Source of the DNA: S139-23 sp047639315
Lineage (GTDB): Bacteria; Planctomycetota; GCA-002687715; DRQF01
Reading direction: 5' to 3'
DNA length: 49,269 nucleotides
NCBI GenBank assembly: GCA_047639315.1
Contig: JBLINQ010000018.1
Span: 1 to 49,269, forward strand
In this document: one piece after another, positions 16,714 to 25,693 of the stretch
Layout of the letters: every line of letters starts with the position of its first letter
Position numbering within the stretch: position 1 is the stretch's first letter
Position numbers and translations under genes: made by a program
The notes under the pieces: model-generated
The model's input: the letters and a program-made list of their open reading frames with translations, nothing else
What the model was told of the DNA's origin: nothing
Databases searched by the model: none

Positions 16714-17392
16714 CGTGACTCCATTCAAGAAGAACCGGGGAGGCAAAAGCGCGACCCCGACATTTCAAAATTTCAATGAGAAGACGACGACGTCGTCCTT
16801 GAGATGGCAAAGGGCGCACAGCCAACCTCAAAGCAGCGGGGGAAGAGGAGGTTGCGCTTTGTCTCGAACTCAATAGAAGAGCGGTGCAATGGCCTTCTCG
16901 AGCAGCTAATTGCAAGCGTCGCCAAGCAGGGTCCATATTTTGCTTTTGATGCTGTGCTCCCATGAAGGTCACCAATCCTTCACAAAGGCCGGAGCGAAGA
17001 ATGGTCTCCAAGGCCCAGAGATGTTCTTGATGACTACTTGGGCGGACCACCAACCAACGGTCGAGTTCAAATCCTAGTTGTGACAAGGCCGGTGGGTAGG
17101 GAAGTCGTTGAGGATGAACCCAAGCCCAGAATCGTCGTGGGTCGCCAGGAGCTCTGGTGACGTTTTGGAATGTGGGTAAAAGAGCCTCCAGAATCCCACA
17201 GGCATCTTGAGACATTTGGACTTCATTCAAAGCACCTCGAAAAAGACCACCTCCGGTCGCATCATCAAGTGCATCCCATCCTGTTTTGACATGAGTCGGT
17301 AAAGGTTGACGGGAATTTGATTCCGTTTGCTGATCGAGTTGTTGCCGAAGATTTAAGATCAGATCTTTTTTGGCGGAATGTGCTAGTTTCAT
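16613..17392 (-). CDS. imuA: ImuA, RecA-like SOS mutasome protein
   Basis: A 259-residue protein of the ImuA/SulA-like family, a shortened RecA-type fold. T-G-W-D-A-L-D-D-A-T-G-G-G-L near residues 37-50 matches the start of the RecA-like core. L-L-L-S-S-R-Q-S-A-T-S-S-S-P-A-A-L-R-L and the conserved L-I-E-I-L-K-C-R-G-R near the end match ImuA proteins. There is no canonical Walker A (GxxxxGKT), as expected for ImuA. Its ATG overlaps the lexA stop (ATGA), so translation is coupled to lexA. The last 100 bases are shared with imuB in another frame. ImuA helps assemble the translesion complex and is induced by DNA damage in characterised bacteria. Confidence 0.88.
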   Translation of the reverse strand: MKLAHSAKKDLILNLRQQLDQQTESNSRQPLPTHVKTGWDALDDATGGGLFRGALNEVQMSQDACGILEALLPTFQNVTRAPGDPRRFWAWVHPQRLPYPPALSQLGFELDRWLVVRPSSHQEHLWALETILRSGLCEGLVTFMGAQHQKQNMDPAWRRLQLAAREGHCTALLLSSRQSATSSSPAALRLAVRPLPSQGRRRRLLIEILKCRGRAFASPVLLEWSHDALDEPAFSRSQPGKSDTSPSRQQNTSIRALRA

Positions 17393-18024
17393 GCGTGTTT
17401 CCCCATCTCTAAGCGCAATAGGCCAACGACCCGACCTTCGACGTGAATGTCTTGTTTCTTGGGATCAATGACGATGTCCTGAAATTCTGCGTTGGCAGGC
17501 TCTAAGATCACTTTTGAGCCGCGACGACGCCAAGTCTTTACCGTGACTTCGTCATCGAGCCTGACGACGGCAATGTCACCGTTTTTGATACGGCTTGTTT
17601 TTGCCACAGCCACCAGGTCCCGATCACAGATGCCACGGTCGATCATCGAGACACCACGGACTCGGAGGAGATAATCGGCTCGGGGTTTGAAGAGGCGCGA
17701 TGAAACAGCGATGCTCGTTTCGATGTTTTCTTCGGCCAAGATTGGTTGACCCGCGGCGACCTGACCGATGACAAAAAGTTGGTCTGTTAGTGTTTTACTT
17801 GAGGCGTCAGAGTCGTCAGTCAGCCGAATGCTTCTGGCGATTCCTGGGGTCAAGGAGATGACGTCTTTTTTAGCAAGAAGGCGAAGGTGTTCAGCCGCTC
17901 CATTTGCCGATCGAAACCCCAGGCCCTTGGCGATTTCAGCCTGGGTTGGTGCGAAGCCTTTTTCGTCTATGAACTTACGTAAGTAGTCCATCACTCGTTC
18001 TTGGTTTTTGGTCAGCGGCCGCAT
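17389..18024 (-). CDS. lexA: LexA repressor, first gene of the mutasome operon
   Basis: A 211-residue self-cleaving SOS repressor. Residues 1-65 form the winged helix-turn-helix (L-T-K-N-Q-E-R-V; A-P-T-Q-A-E-I-A-K-G-L-G-F-R-S). The cleavage bond is Ala91-Gly92 in V-A-A-G-Q-P, with catalytic Ser126 in R-G-V-S-M-I and Lys163 in V-T-V-K-T-W. All are shifted by +7 relative to E. coli LexA (84/85, 119, 156), which supports the start at ATG 18022-18024. The residue before the active Ser is Val rather than the common Asp (G-D-S-M). Its stop overlaps the imuA start. An operator matching the E. coli consensus lies 22-41 bases upstream, indicating autoregulation and control of the whole operon. Confidence 0.95.
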   Translation of the reverse strand: MRPLTKNQERVMDYLRKFIDEKGFAPTQAEIAKGLGFRSANGAAEHLRLLAKKDVISLTPGIARSIRLTDDSDASSKTLTDQLFVIGQVAAGQPILAEENIETSIAVSSRLFKPRADYLLRVRGVSMIDRGICDRDLVAVAKTSRIKNGDIAVVRLDDEVTVKTWRRRGSKVILEPANAEFQDIVIDPKKQDIHVEGRVVGLLRLEMGKHA

Positions 18025-18045
18025 GCTTATCTGGTCCTTTGCACA

Positions 18046-18065
18046 TACTGGGGATAAAAACAGTA
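18046..18065 (-). promoter_or_regulatory. LexA (SOS) box upstream of lexA-imuA-imuB-dnaE2
   Basis: TACTG at 18046-18050 and CAGTA at 18061-18065 are separated by ten A/T-rich bases. This reproduces both five-base half-sites and the spacing of the E. coli LexA operator (TACTG-N10-CAGTA). It lies just upstream of the lexA start, where a repressor would block transcription. The identification is by pattern match; binding is not shown. Confidence 0.85.
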
Positions 18066-18253
18066 TCAGGCGCTGAGGACATCGCCGGCGACTGCCTTGC
18101 TTCGGGCCTGAAAGGTCGTCAGATCCTTTAAATCTCGATTCCACGGAAATGGAGTCTGCCGAGGCCCTTGGCCTGGCTGTCGTTTGAGCGGTGCAAATTC
18201 AAGAAACACTCGGCCGTCAGGACTGTCTCCGCTAAGGTCCAAATACGTCGCTC

Positions 18254-19972
18254 ATGAAGCCAATCACTGGAAACCGAAGCATGCCGCAGCCGCAGTTCAA
18301 AGTCTTTCCAACTCGACACTTAGCCATGGTGGCTGGGTTCTTCTTGGCGCTGATTGTGACGCCGCTTTCTGCTCAATCCACATGGGTGGGCACCTTGGTG
18401 GGCCAGTCATCTCAAGACCAATTTGGCGCATCCCTTGAAGGAATCGAAGATGTGAATGGCGATGGGGTGCGTGACATTCTTGTCGGTGCACCATTTGACG
18501 ACAGTGGTGGTCCGGGCGCTGGAGCGGTTCATGTTATTTCCGGCCTCGATCAGAGCACGCTCTATGTCCTGACCGGCGCGACGCCATTTGTAGAATTTGG
18601 CCGCTCCATCTCAAACCTTGGTGATGTGAACGGCGATGGAGTTTCTGATTTTGTCGTTGGTGCTCCCTTTGACCAATGGAATGGAGTTGCCGGAGGTACC
18701 GTGCGCGTTGTCTCTGGGATCGATGGGCAAGTTCTTTTCACCTTTGGTGCCACAACCCCAGGCGACCGCTTGGGAGAATCAGTCGATGGTGTTGGTGATG
18801 TGAACGGTGATGGCATTCCTGATCTCGCCCTTGGTGCGCCGGGCAATGATGACTTCGACGAGGCTGCTGGAGCGGTCTACGTCAGGTCAGGGGCCGATGG
18901 TGGACTGATCCATACGTTCTTCGGTGTCGCTACGAACGATGTCTTTGGTTCGTCCGTCGACGGCCTTGGTGACGTCAACCTTGATGGGCGAGGCGATATC
19001 CTTGTGGGGGCGCCGTTCGAAGATGCTCAAGGTCTAAATTCTGGAAGCGCTCGCGTGTTTTCTGGACTTGATGGCTCTGTTCTTTTTGCCATCAGCGGCC
19101 AGACAGCCGGAGCTCAATTCGGCAGCGTTGTTCTTGGGCTCGGCGATCTGAATGATGACGAAGTCGTCGATTTCGCGGTTGGCTCTCCGGCGCCGGGAGA
19201 TCCAAACGCTCAGGATGTTCGGGTCTTTTGCGGAGCCACGGGTTGTCTTGTGCATGTCGTGACCTCACCCCAGGCTTTCGCGGGGTTTGGCATGGTTATG
19301 GCCTCGGGCGGAGACTTTGACGGTGACAATGCCGGAGATATCCTCGTGGGCCTGCCGTTCCATCAACTCACAACCGGAACCTTGGTTGGACAAGCCCAGG
19401 TCATATCTGGACGCGATGGAGGAGTCTTGGAGGTGGTGACAGGTGAGTTGCCCGGCGGCTTGTTTGGCAGTGCGGTCGCCAACAATGGCGATGCCAGCGG
19501 GGACGGATTCGACGACTTCCTGGTCGGTATTCCCGGAGCTGGGGGCAGCGTCTTCGGTGCCGGAAGTGTTCGAGCCTATCATGCTCCCACCCGGCCAATT
19601 CTCCTCTACGAAAGCGAAGGCAAAGGAACCTCCTTATCGCTTTCATGGGCAGGTAATCATGGCGACCTTCACGCGACCGTTGGCACCATACAATGCCTTG
19701 GGGCAACGCCCGGTGCCCTGGGCCTGTTCGGGGTTAGTTTGGCTCGTGCTGACATACCCCTCAGTTTTGGTTTCCCAATCTTGGTGGCGAACGATCCCGT
19801 CAATCTGATTGGTCTCGGATCGTTTGGATTCGATTTCTCCGGCGCCATCATCATACCCAACGTGAGCCGTCAGAATCCCTTCCTCGCAGGCACAGAACTC
19901 TTCATCCAGTTCTTTGAAAGCAGCCCGAGTCTTGCGTGTTCCAACGGCCTACGGATGTCCATTGCGCCTTAG
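18254..19972 (+). CDS. Secreted FG-GAP repeat protein (seven-bladed propeller)
   Basis: A 572-residue exported protein; a signal peptide covers residues about 24-41, ending P-L-S-A-Q. Seven integrin-alpha type FG-GAP units follow between about residues 60 and 460. Each carries a Ca2+-binding loop of the form D-x-N-G-D-G-x-x-D and then I-L-V-G-A-P. Units five and six are degenerate (D-L-N-D-D-E-V and D-F-D-G-D-N-A). A C-terminal domain of about 110 residues ends A-C-S-N-G-L-R-M-S-I-A-P; I recall similar tails in planctomycete FG-GAP proteins. Likely extracellular or cell-surface, for adhesion or ligand binding; the ligand is unknown. Several start codons are possible (18254, 18281, 18326). I kept the first ATG, as none has a clear ribosome site. 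Confidence 0.85.
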   Translation: MKPITGNRSMPQPQFKVFPTRHLAMVAGFFLALIVTPLSAQSTWVGTLVGQSSQDQFGASLEGIEDVNGDGVRDILVGAPFDDSGGPGAGAVHVISGLDQSTLYVLTGATPFVEFGRSISNLGDVNGDGVSDFVVGAPFDQWNGVAGGTVRVVSGIDGQVLFTFGATTPGDRLGESVDGVGDVNGDGIPDLALGAPGNDDFDEAAGAVYVRSGADGGLIHTFFGVATNDVFGSSVDGLGDVNLDGRGDILVGAPFEDAQGLNSGSARVFSGLDGSVLFAISGQTAGAQFGSVVLGLGDLNDDEVVDFAVGSPAPGDPNAQDVRVFCGATGCLVHVVTSPQAFAGFGMVMASGGDFDGDNAGDILVGLPFHQLTTGTLVGQAQVISGRDGGVLEVVTGELPGGLFGSAVANNGDASGDGFDDFLVGIPGAGGSVFGAGSVRAYHAPTRPILLYESEGKGTSLSLSWAGNHGDLHATVGTIQCLGATPGALGLFGVSLARADIPLSFGFPILVANDPVNLIGLGSFGFDFSGAIIIPNVSRQNPFLAGTELFIQFFESSPSLACSNGLRMSIAP

Positions 19973-20132
19973 AATGAGATTCACGTCTGAAGGTATTCTG
20001 CCCATTCGATGACCAGGGAAGTCGTTATAGGGCACTTATCAAAAATGGATGTTATCGTGTATCAAGTAAGATGAAGAAGCGAGACCCAACGGTGGTCGCT
20101 CCCAGAACTACGATGAACGAGACAAAGATACG

Positions 20133-21977
20133 ATGAACGTGCGATTTTGGCTTTTCATATCGGTTTTGGTTCCGATCTTGTCGGGGTTTGGGCACGGGCA
20201 GAAACTGGATACGAGTGGGCGTGCGTTTGCGCGCGACCTCAGCCGAGCGCCTTGGGCGCGACCCATTGACAAGGGCCCCATGAAAGTCTCCGTGAGGAAA
20301 GCACGCCTTGGTTCTTCGGGCATGCTGAACGCCGTTCGCAACGCCGGAGAATTATCAGGTCCGGAAAGACTCGCTCTGGCGGATGTCGCCCGTGTCACCA
20401 TCAAAGAAAAAGGCTGGTTTGTACGTTCGCCAATTGAGCCCGGCGAGTACCGATTCGGGTTGACCAATGAAAAGGGCAGTGTTCATTGGGTCTTGCGGGA
20501 TAGCCAAGGCAAGCTTCTCGGCAAACGTGCGATCATCATCTTCGATGCATCAAAGCGGCTCGCAACCTACGACATTATGGAAGGGAATGAGTGCCACGTT
20601 CTTCGCATCAACTGTAGCGGCATCACATTTAAATTTCGCTTCATCTCGGCGAAGGCCCATGATCAGGTCACGCGCACTCTTGAAACGGTCAAGTCGAAAC
20701 GAATTCACCTCCACACTGATCTAAAGAACGAAGAGTTTCTCGGGGCTCTCATTGCCGACCTCGAAGCAGGGATTGACTCACAATTGAAGATTTATCCGGG
20801 TACAGCGCCCCAAGGTATCTTCAATCTCTACCTCTTTCGAAATCAAGATGACTATCTGCGCATGGACAGTCTTATGACTGACGGTGAGTTTGCGACAACG
20901 GGTGGGTTCGCCAGCCGGTTGACCAATCGAGCCTACTTCAATTTTCGACTGGCTCCGGAACCGCTCCGTGATGGCAAAACCGGCTATCCACTGCTTGCAC
21001 GCGCAGCGATCATTCATGAACTCAATCATCTCGTCGCTGAAGAGCTTCAGCCTGGTGCGGTTGGGTATTGGACCAGCTGGTTTGCTGAGGGCTTGGCGGA
21101 GCTGGGAGTTGAGTTGGCCTTCAAGTCTCAAGGGAAAGGCGATGACGATCGTTTCTATCGTCAGCAGGTTGGCGCCATTCGCTACCACGAGTCGAAGGGC
21201 ACCTTGCCGACCGTGACGGATTGGTCAGGCGGAAAAATGGAGACGAATCGAGAGGCGTTCTATTCCCTCAGTTATCTCGTTTGCCGCAGGCTCTTTCGTG
21301 ATTCGCCAATTTTGACAGAGCTCTTGGCCATCAATGACACGGTGCGCGCAACGGTTAATTCTGAGCGATTATTACGCCTTCACTTGGAAGAAAAGTATGG
21401 CAGCCTAAAAAATCTGTTCACTCTCGTGATGGACGAGGTTCGGGCCCAACCGATCGAACCTGCCAAGGTGCACGGTTTCCTTGACACAGACAAAAGTCGT
21501 TTCCGCGTCACCGCCCTATACGGCAAGGATGCGAGAGTCATTTGGCCCGTGATTCACAAATCAAAGCAACAATTTCGCCTGTCCGTAGATTTCTCATTCC
21601 TCGACTGCAAGAATAACCAAGTCGACATCTATTTTGGCTACCACGAAGGACGACATACGAAGCAATTCATGAAGGTTGCTTTGTTGCCGCGATACATTGA
21701 ACTTTGGCGTAGCACCCACGGCAAGTGGCAGAAAGTCGCGTCGCGGAGATTTAAGGACGCTCTCGATCTGGGCGAGGCTGGCGACTTGCGGTGGCACAAC
21801 GCCGTGGTTCGATATCAACAAACGAAGAAAACGCTGAAAGTTAACGTGGGCTCCAAGCGCTTGGTCGAGTTCGAGCTCGATCAGGAGCCTTTGCTCGTTG
21901 GTGGCAATATCGGGATCGGAACGTGGGGCGGCGCTGCTTGGTTCAAGAGCCCCAAACTGAAAGATTCTGCTAAGTAG
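20133..21977 (+). CDS. Secreted HExxH metallopeptidase-like protein with C-terminal laminin-G-like domain
   Basis: A 614-residue exported protein with a signal peptide at residues 1-22 (ending H-G-Q). The middle contains a gluzincin-type zinc site: H295-E-L-N-H299, followed by Glu319 in W-F-A-E-G-L-A-E as probable third ligand, as in DUF1570-like peptidases. The last 170 residues are beta-rich and end with N-I-G-I-G-T-W-G-G-A-A-W-F. This resembles a concanavalin/laminin-G sandwich that often binds polysaccharide. The N-terminal 190 residues match nothing I recognise. Probably a periplasmic or extracellular peptidase; substrate unknown. It lies alone between the FG-GAP gene and the pepN operon. 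Confidence 0.65.
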   Translation: MNVRFWLFISVLVPILSGFGHGQKLDTSGRAFARDLSRAPWARPIDKGPMKVSVRKARLGSSGMLNAVRNAGELSGPERLALADVARVTIKEKGWFVRSPIEPGEYRFGLTNEKGSVHWVLRDSQGKLLGKRAIIIFDASKRLATYDIMEGNECHVLRINCSGITFKFRFISAKAHDQVTRTLETVKSKRIHLHTDLKNEEFLGALIADLEAGIDSQLKIYPGTAPQGIFNLYLFRNQDDYLRMDSLMTDGEFATTGGFASRLTNRAYFNFRLAPEPLRDGKTGYPLLARAAIIHELNHLVAEELQPGAVGYWTSWFAEGLAELGVELAFKSQGKGDDDRFYRQQVGAIRYHESKGTLPTVTDWSGGKMETNREAFYSLSYLVCRRLFRDSPILTELLAINDTVRATVNSERLLRLHLEEKYGSLKNLFTLVMDEVRAQPIEPAKVHGFLDTDKSRFRVTALYGKDARVIWPVIHKSKQQFRLSVDFSFLDCKNNQVDIYFGYHEGRHTKQFMKVALLPRYIELWRSTHGKWQKVASRRFKDALDLGEAGDLRWHNAVVRYQQTKKTLKVNVGSKRLVEFELDQEPLLVGGNIGIGTWGGAAWFKSPKLKDSAK

Positions 21978-22119
21978 TAGGCGCATTGGTGAGGCCGGCG
22001 AGAACGCGATGACGTACGTTCGCCCCCCAGGCTGATCCAGTGCATGGACAGGGATTCGGCTGGTCAACAAGTCAGTAATCAGCTATGAATTCCTGTCGTC
22101 AAGGATACGGAGAATTGAA

Positions 22120-24762
22120 TTGAAAATCGAAAACACTGCCCCTAAGACCATTCGTTTAGCCGATTACATGGCGCCCAATTATTTGGCGCCTGAAGTTGAA
22201 TTGCATTTCGATCTCTTCGATGACTATGCGATGATTCTGAGTCGTGTCCACTATGTCAAGAATAGCGCAGGAACTGATTCCTCCCTTGACTTGGCTGGCC
22301 AGCCCGAAGAATTGGTGAGTATTGCCTTGGATGGCGTCTTGCTGGGTAAAGGTGACTTTGAGACGTCGGCGCAGGCTCTGCGCTTGACCGATCTCCCAGA
22401 TGAATTCGATCTTGAGATCACCACCCGGTCCGAACCGCAAAACAACAAGACGTTCGAAGGGCTCTACTTGTCGAGCAAGATGTTCTCGACTCAATGTGAA
22501 GCCGAAGGTTTTCGCAAGATTACGTTTCATCCAGATCGCCCGGATGTCATGGGAATCTTCACGACGACGATCACAGCAGATAAAACAAAGTATCCTGTTC
22601 TTTTGGCCAATGGCAACCTGATCGCTGAAGCAGATCTCGACGACGGTCGGCACTTGGCGCGGTGGCATGATCCGTTCAATAAGCCAAGCTATCTGTTTGC
22701 TCTGGTAGCGGGCGATCTCGGCTTGGTTGAAGACAGCTTTACCACCATGACCGGACGCGAGATCGCCATCAAGATCTACACCGACAAGGGTGACGAAGAC
22801 AAGACAGCTCATGCCCTTGATTCTCTGAAGAGGTCAATGAAGTGGGATGAAGAAGTCTATGGCCGCGAATACGATCTTGATCTATTCATGATTGTTGCTG
22901 TCGCTGACTTCAATATGGGAGCCATGGAAAACAAGGGCCTCAATATCTTCAACTCTGCAGCCGTCCTGACGCGATCTGACACGGCGACCGACGCTGATTA
23001 TCAACGTGTCGAGGGCATTGTTGCTCATGAGTATTTCCACAATTGGAGCGGCAACCGAGTTACGTTGCGCGATTGGTTCCAGTTGAGTTTGAAGGAAGGC
23101 TTCACGGTTTTTCGTGATCAAGGCTTTTCGGCTGACATGAATTCGAAGGCGGTCAAACGAATTGAAGACGTACGTCATCTTCGGGCCGCCCAATTTGTTG
23201 AAGACGCCGGACCGATGTCGCATCCGGTGCGCCCCGAGTCTTTCATCAAGATTGATAATTTCTACACCCTCACGATTTACGAAAAGGGGGCCGAGGTTGT
23301 CGGCATGATGCACACATTGCTGGGAGCCAAAGTGTTCCGGCAAGCAACTGACCTCTACTTCGACCGCAACGATGGGAAGGCCGTCACTTGTGAAGACTTT
23401 GTCCTTGCCATGGAAGAAGTGTCTGGGCGCGATCTCACCCAATTCCGACGCTGGTATTCGAACGCAGGAACACCTCGTATCCGGTTCGACGGTCGATACG
23501 ATGAGGGAAAACAAACCTACACTCTTACGCTCGAACAGATTCAACTCCCAAGTCCAGGGCAGGACGAGAAGTTGCCACTCCATATTCCTGTGGCGATTGG
23601 CCTGATTGACGACAACGGTGAAGACATGTTGTTGCGTCTGGCCGGGGAAGATAGTGGCATTTCAGGAACTCGGGTTCTTGACCTGACTGAGCCGACCCAG
23701 GAATTCACGTTTGTCGCTGTTGACTCTGAACCAGTGCCAAGCGTGCTGCGCGGATTTTCGGCGCCGTGCATCATTGACTGTGATATTCCTCGAGGTCACT
23801 TGCTCCATCGACTGGGCGAAGACTCCGACGGATTCAATCGTTGGGATGCCGGACAGACCTTGGCGCTCGATTGCATGAAGGAAATGGTCTCCGCCATCAG
23901 AGCCGGAGAGTCGCCAGAACCGTGGCCTGAGTTAGTTGAGGCCTTTGGGCAGGTCCTTGGTGACACTCAGCTGGATTGCGCCTTGGCAGCGGAAACTCTG
24001 ATTGTTCCTTCGGAATCTTATCTCGGCGATAACATGGATGTTGTCTATGTCGATGAGATCGCTACGGCACGCAATCTTTTGCGCAAGACCATTGGCGAGG
24101 CTCATAGAGAAGCCTTTCTAGCTCGCTATGAAAGTCTCCACGCCGAAGAATTGACTTTTGATGCAACGGCCATGGGGCGTCGGCGTCTACGTCATGTTTG
24201 TTTAGGCTACCTTGGTGCCCTGGAAGACCAGGCGAGTATCGACCTCGTGGCGAAGCACTATGAGAATGCCACCAACATGACGGAAGAGATCGCGGCTTTT
24301 GCTCTGATGTCCGATGTTGACTGCCCAGAAAGAACGGCGGCGATCGAAACGTTCCGGAGCAAATGGGAGAACGAATCCTTGGTCATGAACAAGTGGTTCG
24401 TAGTTCAAGCCATGTCGTCATTGCCCGGAGTCTTGGATGAGATCAAGTCGCTTTGGAACTCTCCCCATTTCGATGAGAACAACCCCAACAAGGTGCGGTC
24501 TTTGTTGAGTGTCTTCGCGGCGAATCAACTGCGGTTCCACGAAGAAAGTGGCGCTGGATATGACTTCGTTGCCGAGAAGATCGTCGAGATCGATGGCCGA
24601 AATCCGCAGCTCGCGGCTCGGCTCATCGCGCCATTGGCAAAATGGCGCCGCTTTGATGACCAACGACAGGTTCTTATCAAAGCAGCATTGACGACAATTT
24701 TCGAGGCGAAGGGCATCTCGGACAACAGCTACGAAGTTGCCAAGAAGAGCCTTGAGGGATGA
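22120..24762 (+). CDS. pepN: Aminopeptidase N (M1 family)
   Basis: An 880-residue cytosolic zinc aminopeptidase, close in length to E. coli PepN (870). The exopeptidase motif G-A-M-E-N is at residues 267-271. The zinc site H303-E-Y-F-H307 is completed by Glu326 in S-L-K-E-G. The motif context N-W-S-G-N-R-V-T and the C-terminal helical domain place it in the bacterial PepN branch. It releases N-terminal residues from peptides in protein turnover. The start is TTG at 22120, preceded by GGAG seven bases upstream. No better ATG exists before the first conserved strand. The stop overlaps the start of the following alpha/beta hydrolase gene (ATGA), so the two are translationally coupled. Confidence 0.95.
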   Translation: MKIENTAPKTIRLADYMAPNYLAPEVELHFDLFDDYAMILSRVHYVKNSAGTDSSLDLAGQPEELVSIALDGVLLGKGDFETSAQALRLTDLPDEFDLEITTRSEPQNNKTFEGLYLSSKMFSTQCEAEGFRKITFHPDRPDVMGIFTTTITADKTKYPVLLANGNLIAEADLDDGRHLARWHDPFNKPSYLFALVAGDLGLVEDSFTTMTGREIAIKIYTDKGDEDKTAHALDSLKRSMKWDEEVYGREYDLDLFMIVAVADFNMGAMENKGLNIFNSAAVLTRSDTATDADYQRVEGIVAHEYFHNWSGNRVTLRDWFQLSLKEGFTVFRDQGFSADMNSKAVKRIEDVRHLRAAQFVEDAGPMSHPVRPESFIKIDNFYTLTIYEKGAEVVGMMHTLLGAKVFRQATDLYFDRNDGKAVTCEDFVLAMEEVSGRDLTQFRRWYSNAGTPRIRFDGRYDEGKQTYTLTLEQIQLPSPGQDEKLPLHIPVAIGLIDDNGEDMLLRLAGEDSGISGTRVLDLTEPTQEFTFVAVDSEPVPSVLRGFSAPCIIDCDIPRGHLLHRLGEDSDGFNRWDAGQTLALDCMKEMVSAIRAGESPEPWPELVEAFGQVLGDTQLDCALAAETLIVPSESYLGDNMDVVYVDEIATARNLLRKTIGEAHREAFLARYESLHAEELTFDATAMGRRRLRHVCLGYLGALEDQASIDLVAKHYENATNMTEEIAAFALMSDVDCPERTAAIETFRSKWENESLVMNKWFVVQAMSSLPGVLDEIKSLWNSPHFDENNPNKVRSLLSVFAANQLRFHEESGAGYDFVAEKIVEIDGRNPQLAARLIAPLAKWRRFDDQRQVLIKAALTTIFEAKGISDNSYEVAKKSLEG

Positions 24763-25595
24763 GTACGGATTCTGGATATGTGATCGTTGAGGGTCCTGAT
24801 AAGGACGCCGAGCGCCAGCTCTATCTCGTTCACGGTATTCTCGGATCTTCCAAGAATTGGCGCTCCTTTGCTAAGCAGCTTGTTGCCAATGATCCTTCTT
24901 GGCGGGTTGTCTTGGTCGACTTGCCGGGCCATGGCATGAGTCGGGGCGTGCCTGGCCCATATGATCTGCCGGCCTGTGGCGCTCAACTCCTGGAGATTGC
25001 GTCAAAAGTGGGGCCACCTCGCGCCCTGATTGGGCATTCATTCGGTGGCAAAGTGGTGTGTCAGGCTTCACTGCAGTTTCCTGCCAACCCCTTGGCTGTG
25101 GTGGTATTAGACTGTCCACTCTTGGCAATGGAGTCGGTAACCCGCACCAATTCTGAGATTGGCAAGGTGATCGAGGTCATCCAAGACGTCCCTCAACCAT
25201 CTGAACGAAGATCAGATGTTGCTCGGCGATTCGAAAGCGCTGGGTTTAGTCGGTCTCTTTCAGGGTGGATGGCGACGAATCTGGTCCGCCAAGATGACGG
25301 GGCTGGCTACGTCTGGCATTTCAATTCTGAAGCGATCCCAGACTTGCTCGAGGATTATTGGGCTCGTGACTACCATGAGCATTTGGAGAATCCTCAGAAG
25401 GAGCGGGAGTTTCTTCTGGTCAAAGCGGAGCAATCCGACCGCTTTGGGCCCGAGGAGATTGCGAAATCCCATGCTCTCGCGAAAGACGGGCGTATCCAAT
25501 GGGTTGAGCTGGAAAAGGCCGGACATTGGTTGCATATCGACAATCCGACTGGGCTTCAGGCCATTCTTGGCGAGTTTCTTTCTTCCCTCTACTGA
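24759..25595 (+). CDS. Alpha/beta hydrolase, YbfF-like esterase
   Basis: A 278-residue alpha/beta hydrolase. The oxyanion region is L-V-H-G-I-L-G-S-S-K-N-W near residues 23-34. The nucleophile is Ser94 in I-G-H-S-F-G-G-K, and the catalytic His is in K-A-G-H-W-L-H near the C-terminus. The pattern L-V-D-L-P-G-H-G and G-S-S-K-N-W fits the YbfF/ABHD11 group, which are acyl-ester hydrolases of uncertain physiological substrate. The ATG overlaps the pepN stop. About 100 bases separate it from aceE, so all could be co-transcribed. Predicted cytoplasmic. Confidence 0.88.
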   Translation: MSTDSGYVIVEGPDKDAERQLYLVHGILGSSKNWRSFAKQLVANDPSWRVVLVDLPGHGMSRGVPGPYDLPACGAQLLEIASKVGPPRALIGHSFGGKVVCQASLQFPANPLAVVVLDCPLLAMESVTRTNSEIGKVIEVIQDVPQPSERRSDVARRFESAGFSRSLSGWMATNLVRQDDGAGYVWHFNSEAIPDLLEDYWARDYHEHLENPQKEREFLLVKAEQSDRFGPEEIAKSHALAKDGRIQWVELEKAGHWLHIDNPTGLQAILGEFLSSLY

Positions 25596-25693
25596 TTGCG
25601 CCTTTCTGGTTGTCTCAAAGGTGTTTATGATCCAAGCACGGCAGCGGGGCTGCCCACTGAAATTCCTCCTGAGTCACAGGATTGAGGCGAAAA

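Noticed and set aside
18254..19972. Repeat array in the FG-GAP gene as a DNA-level tandem repeat
   Set aside because: Similarity is at protein level (Ca-binding loops); the DNA copies have diverged, so no separate repeat feature is warranted.
21594..23583. Long antisense open frames opposite the HExxH gene and pepN (up to 233 codons)
   Set aside because: They mirror the codon bias of strongly supported genes on the other strand and show no motif.
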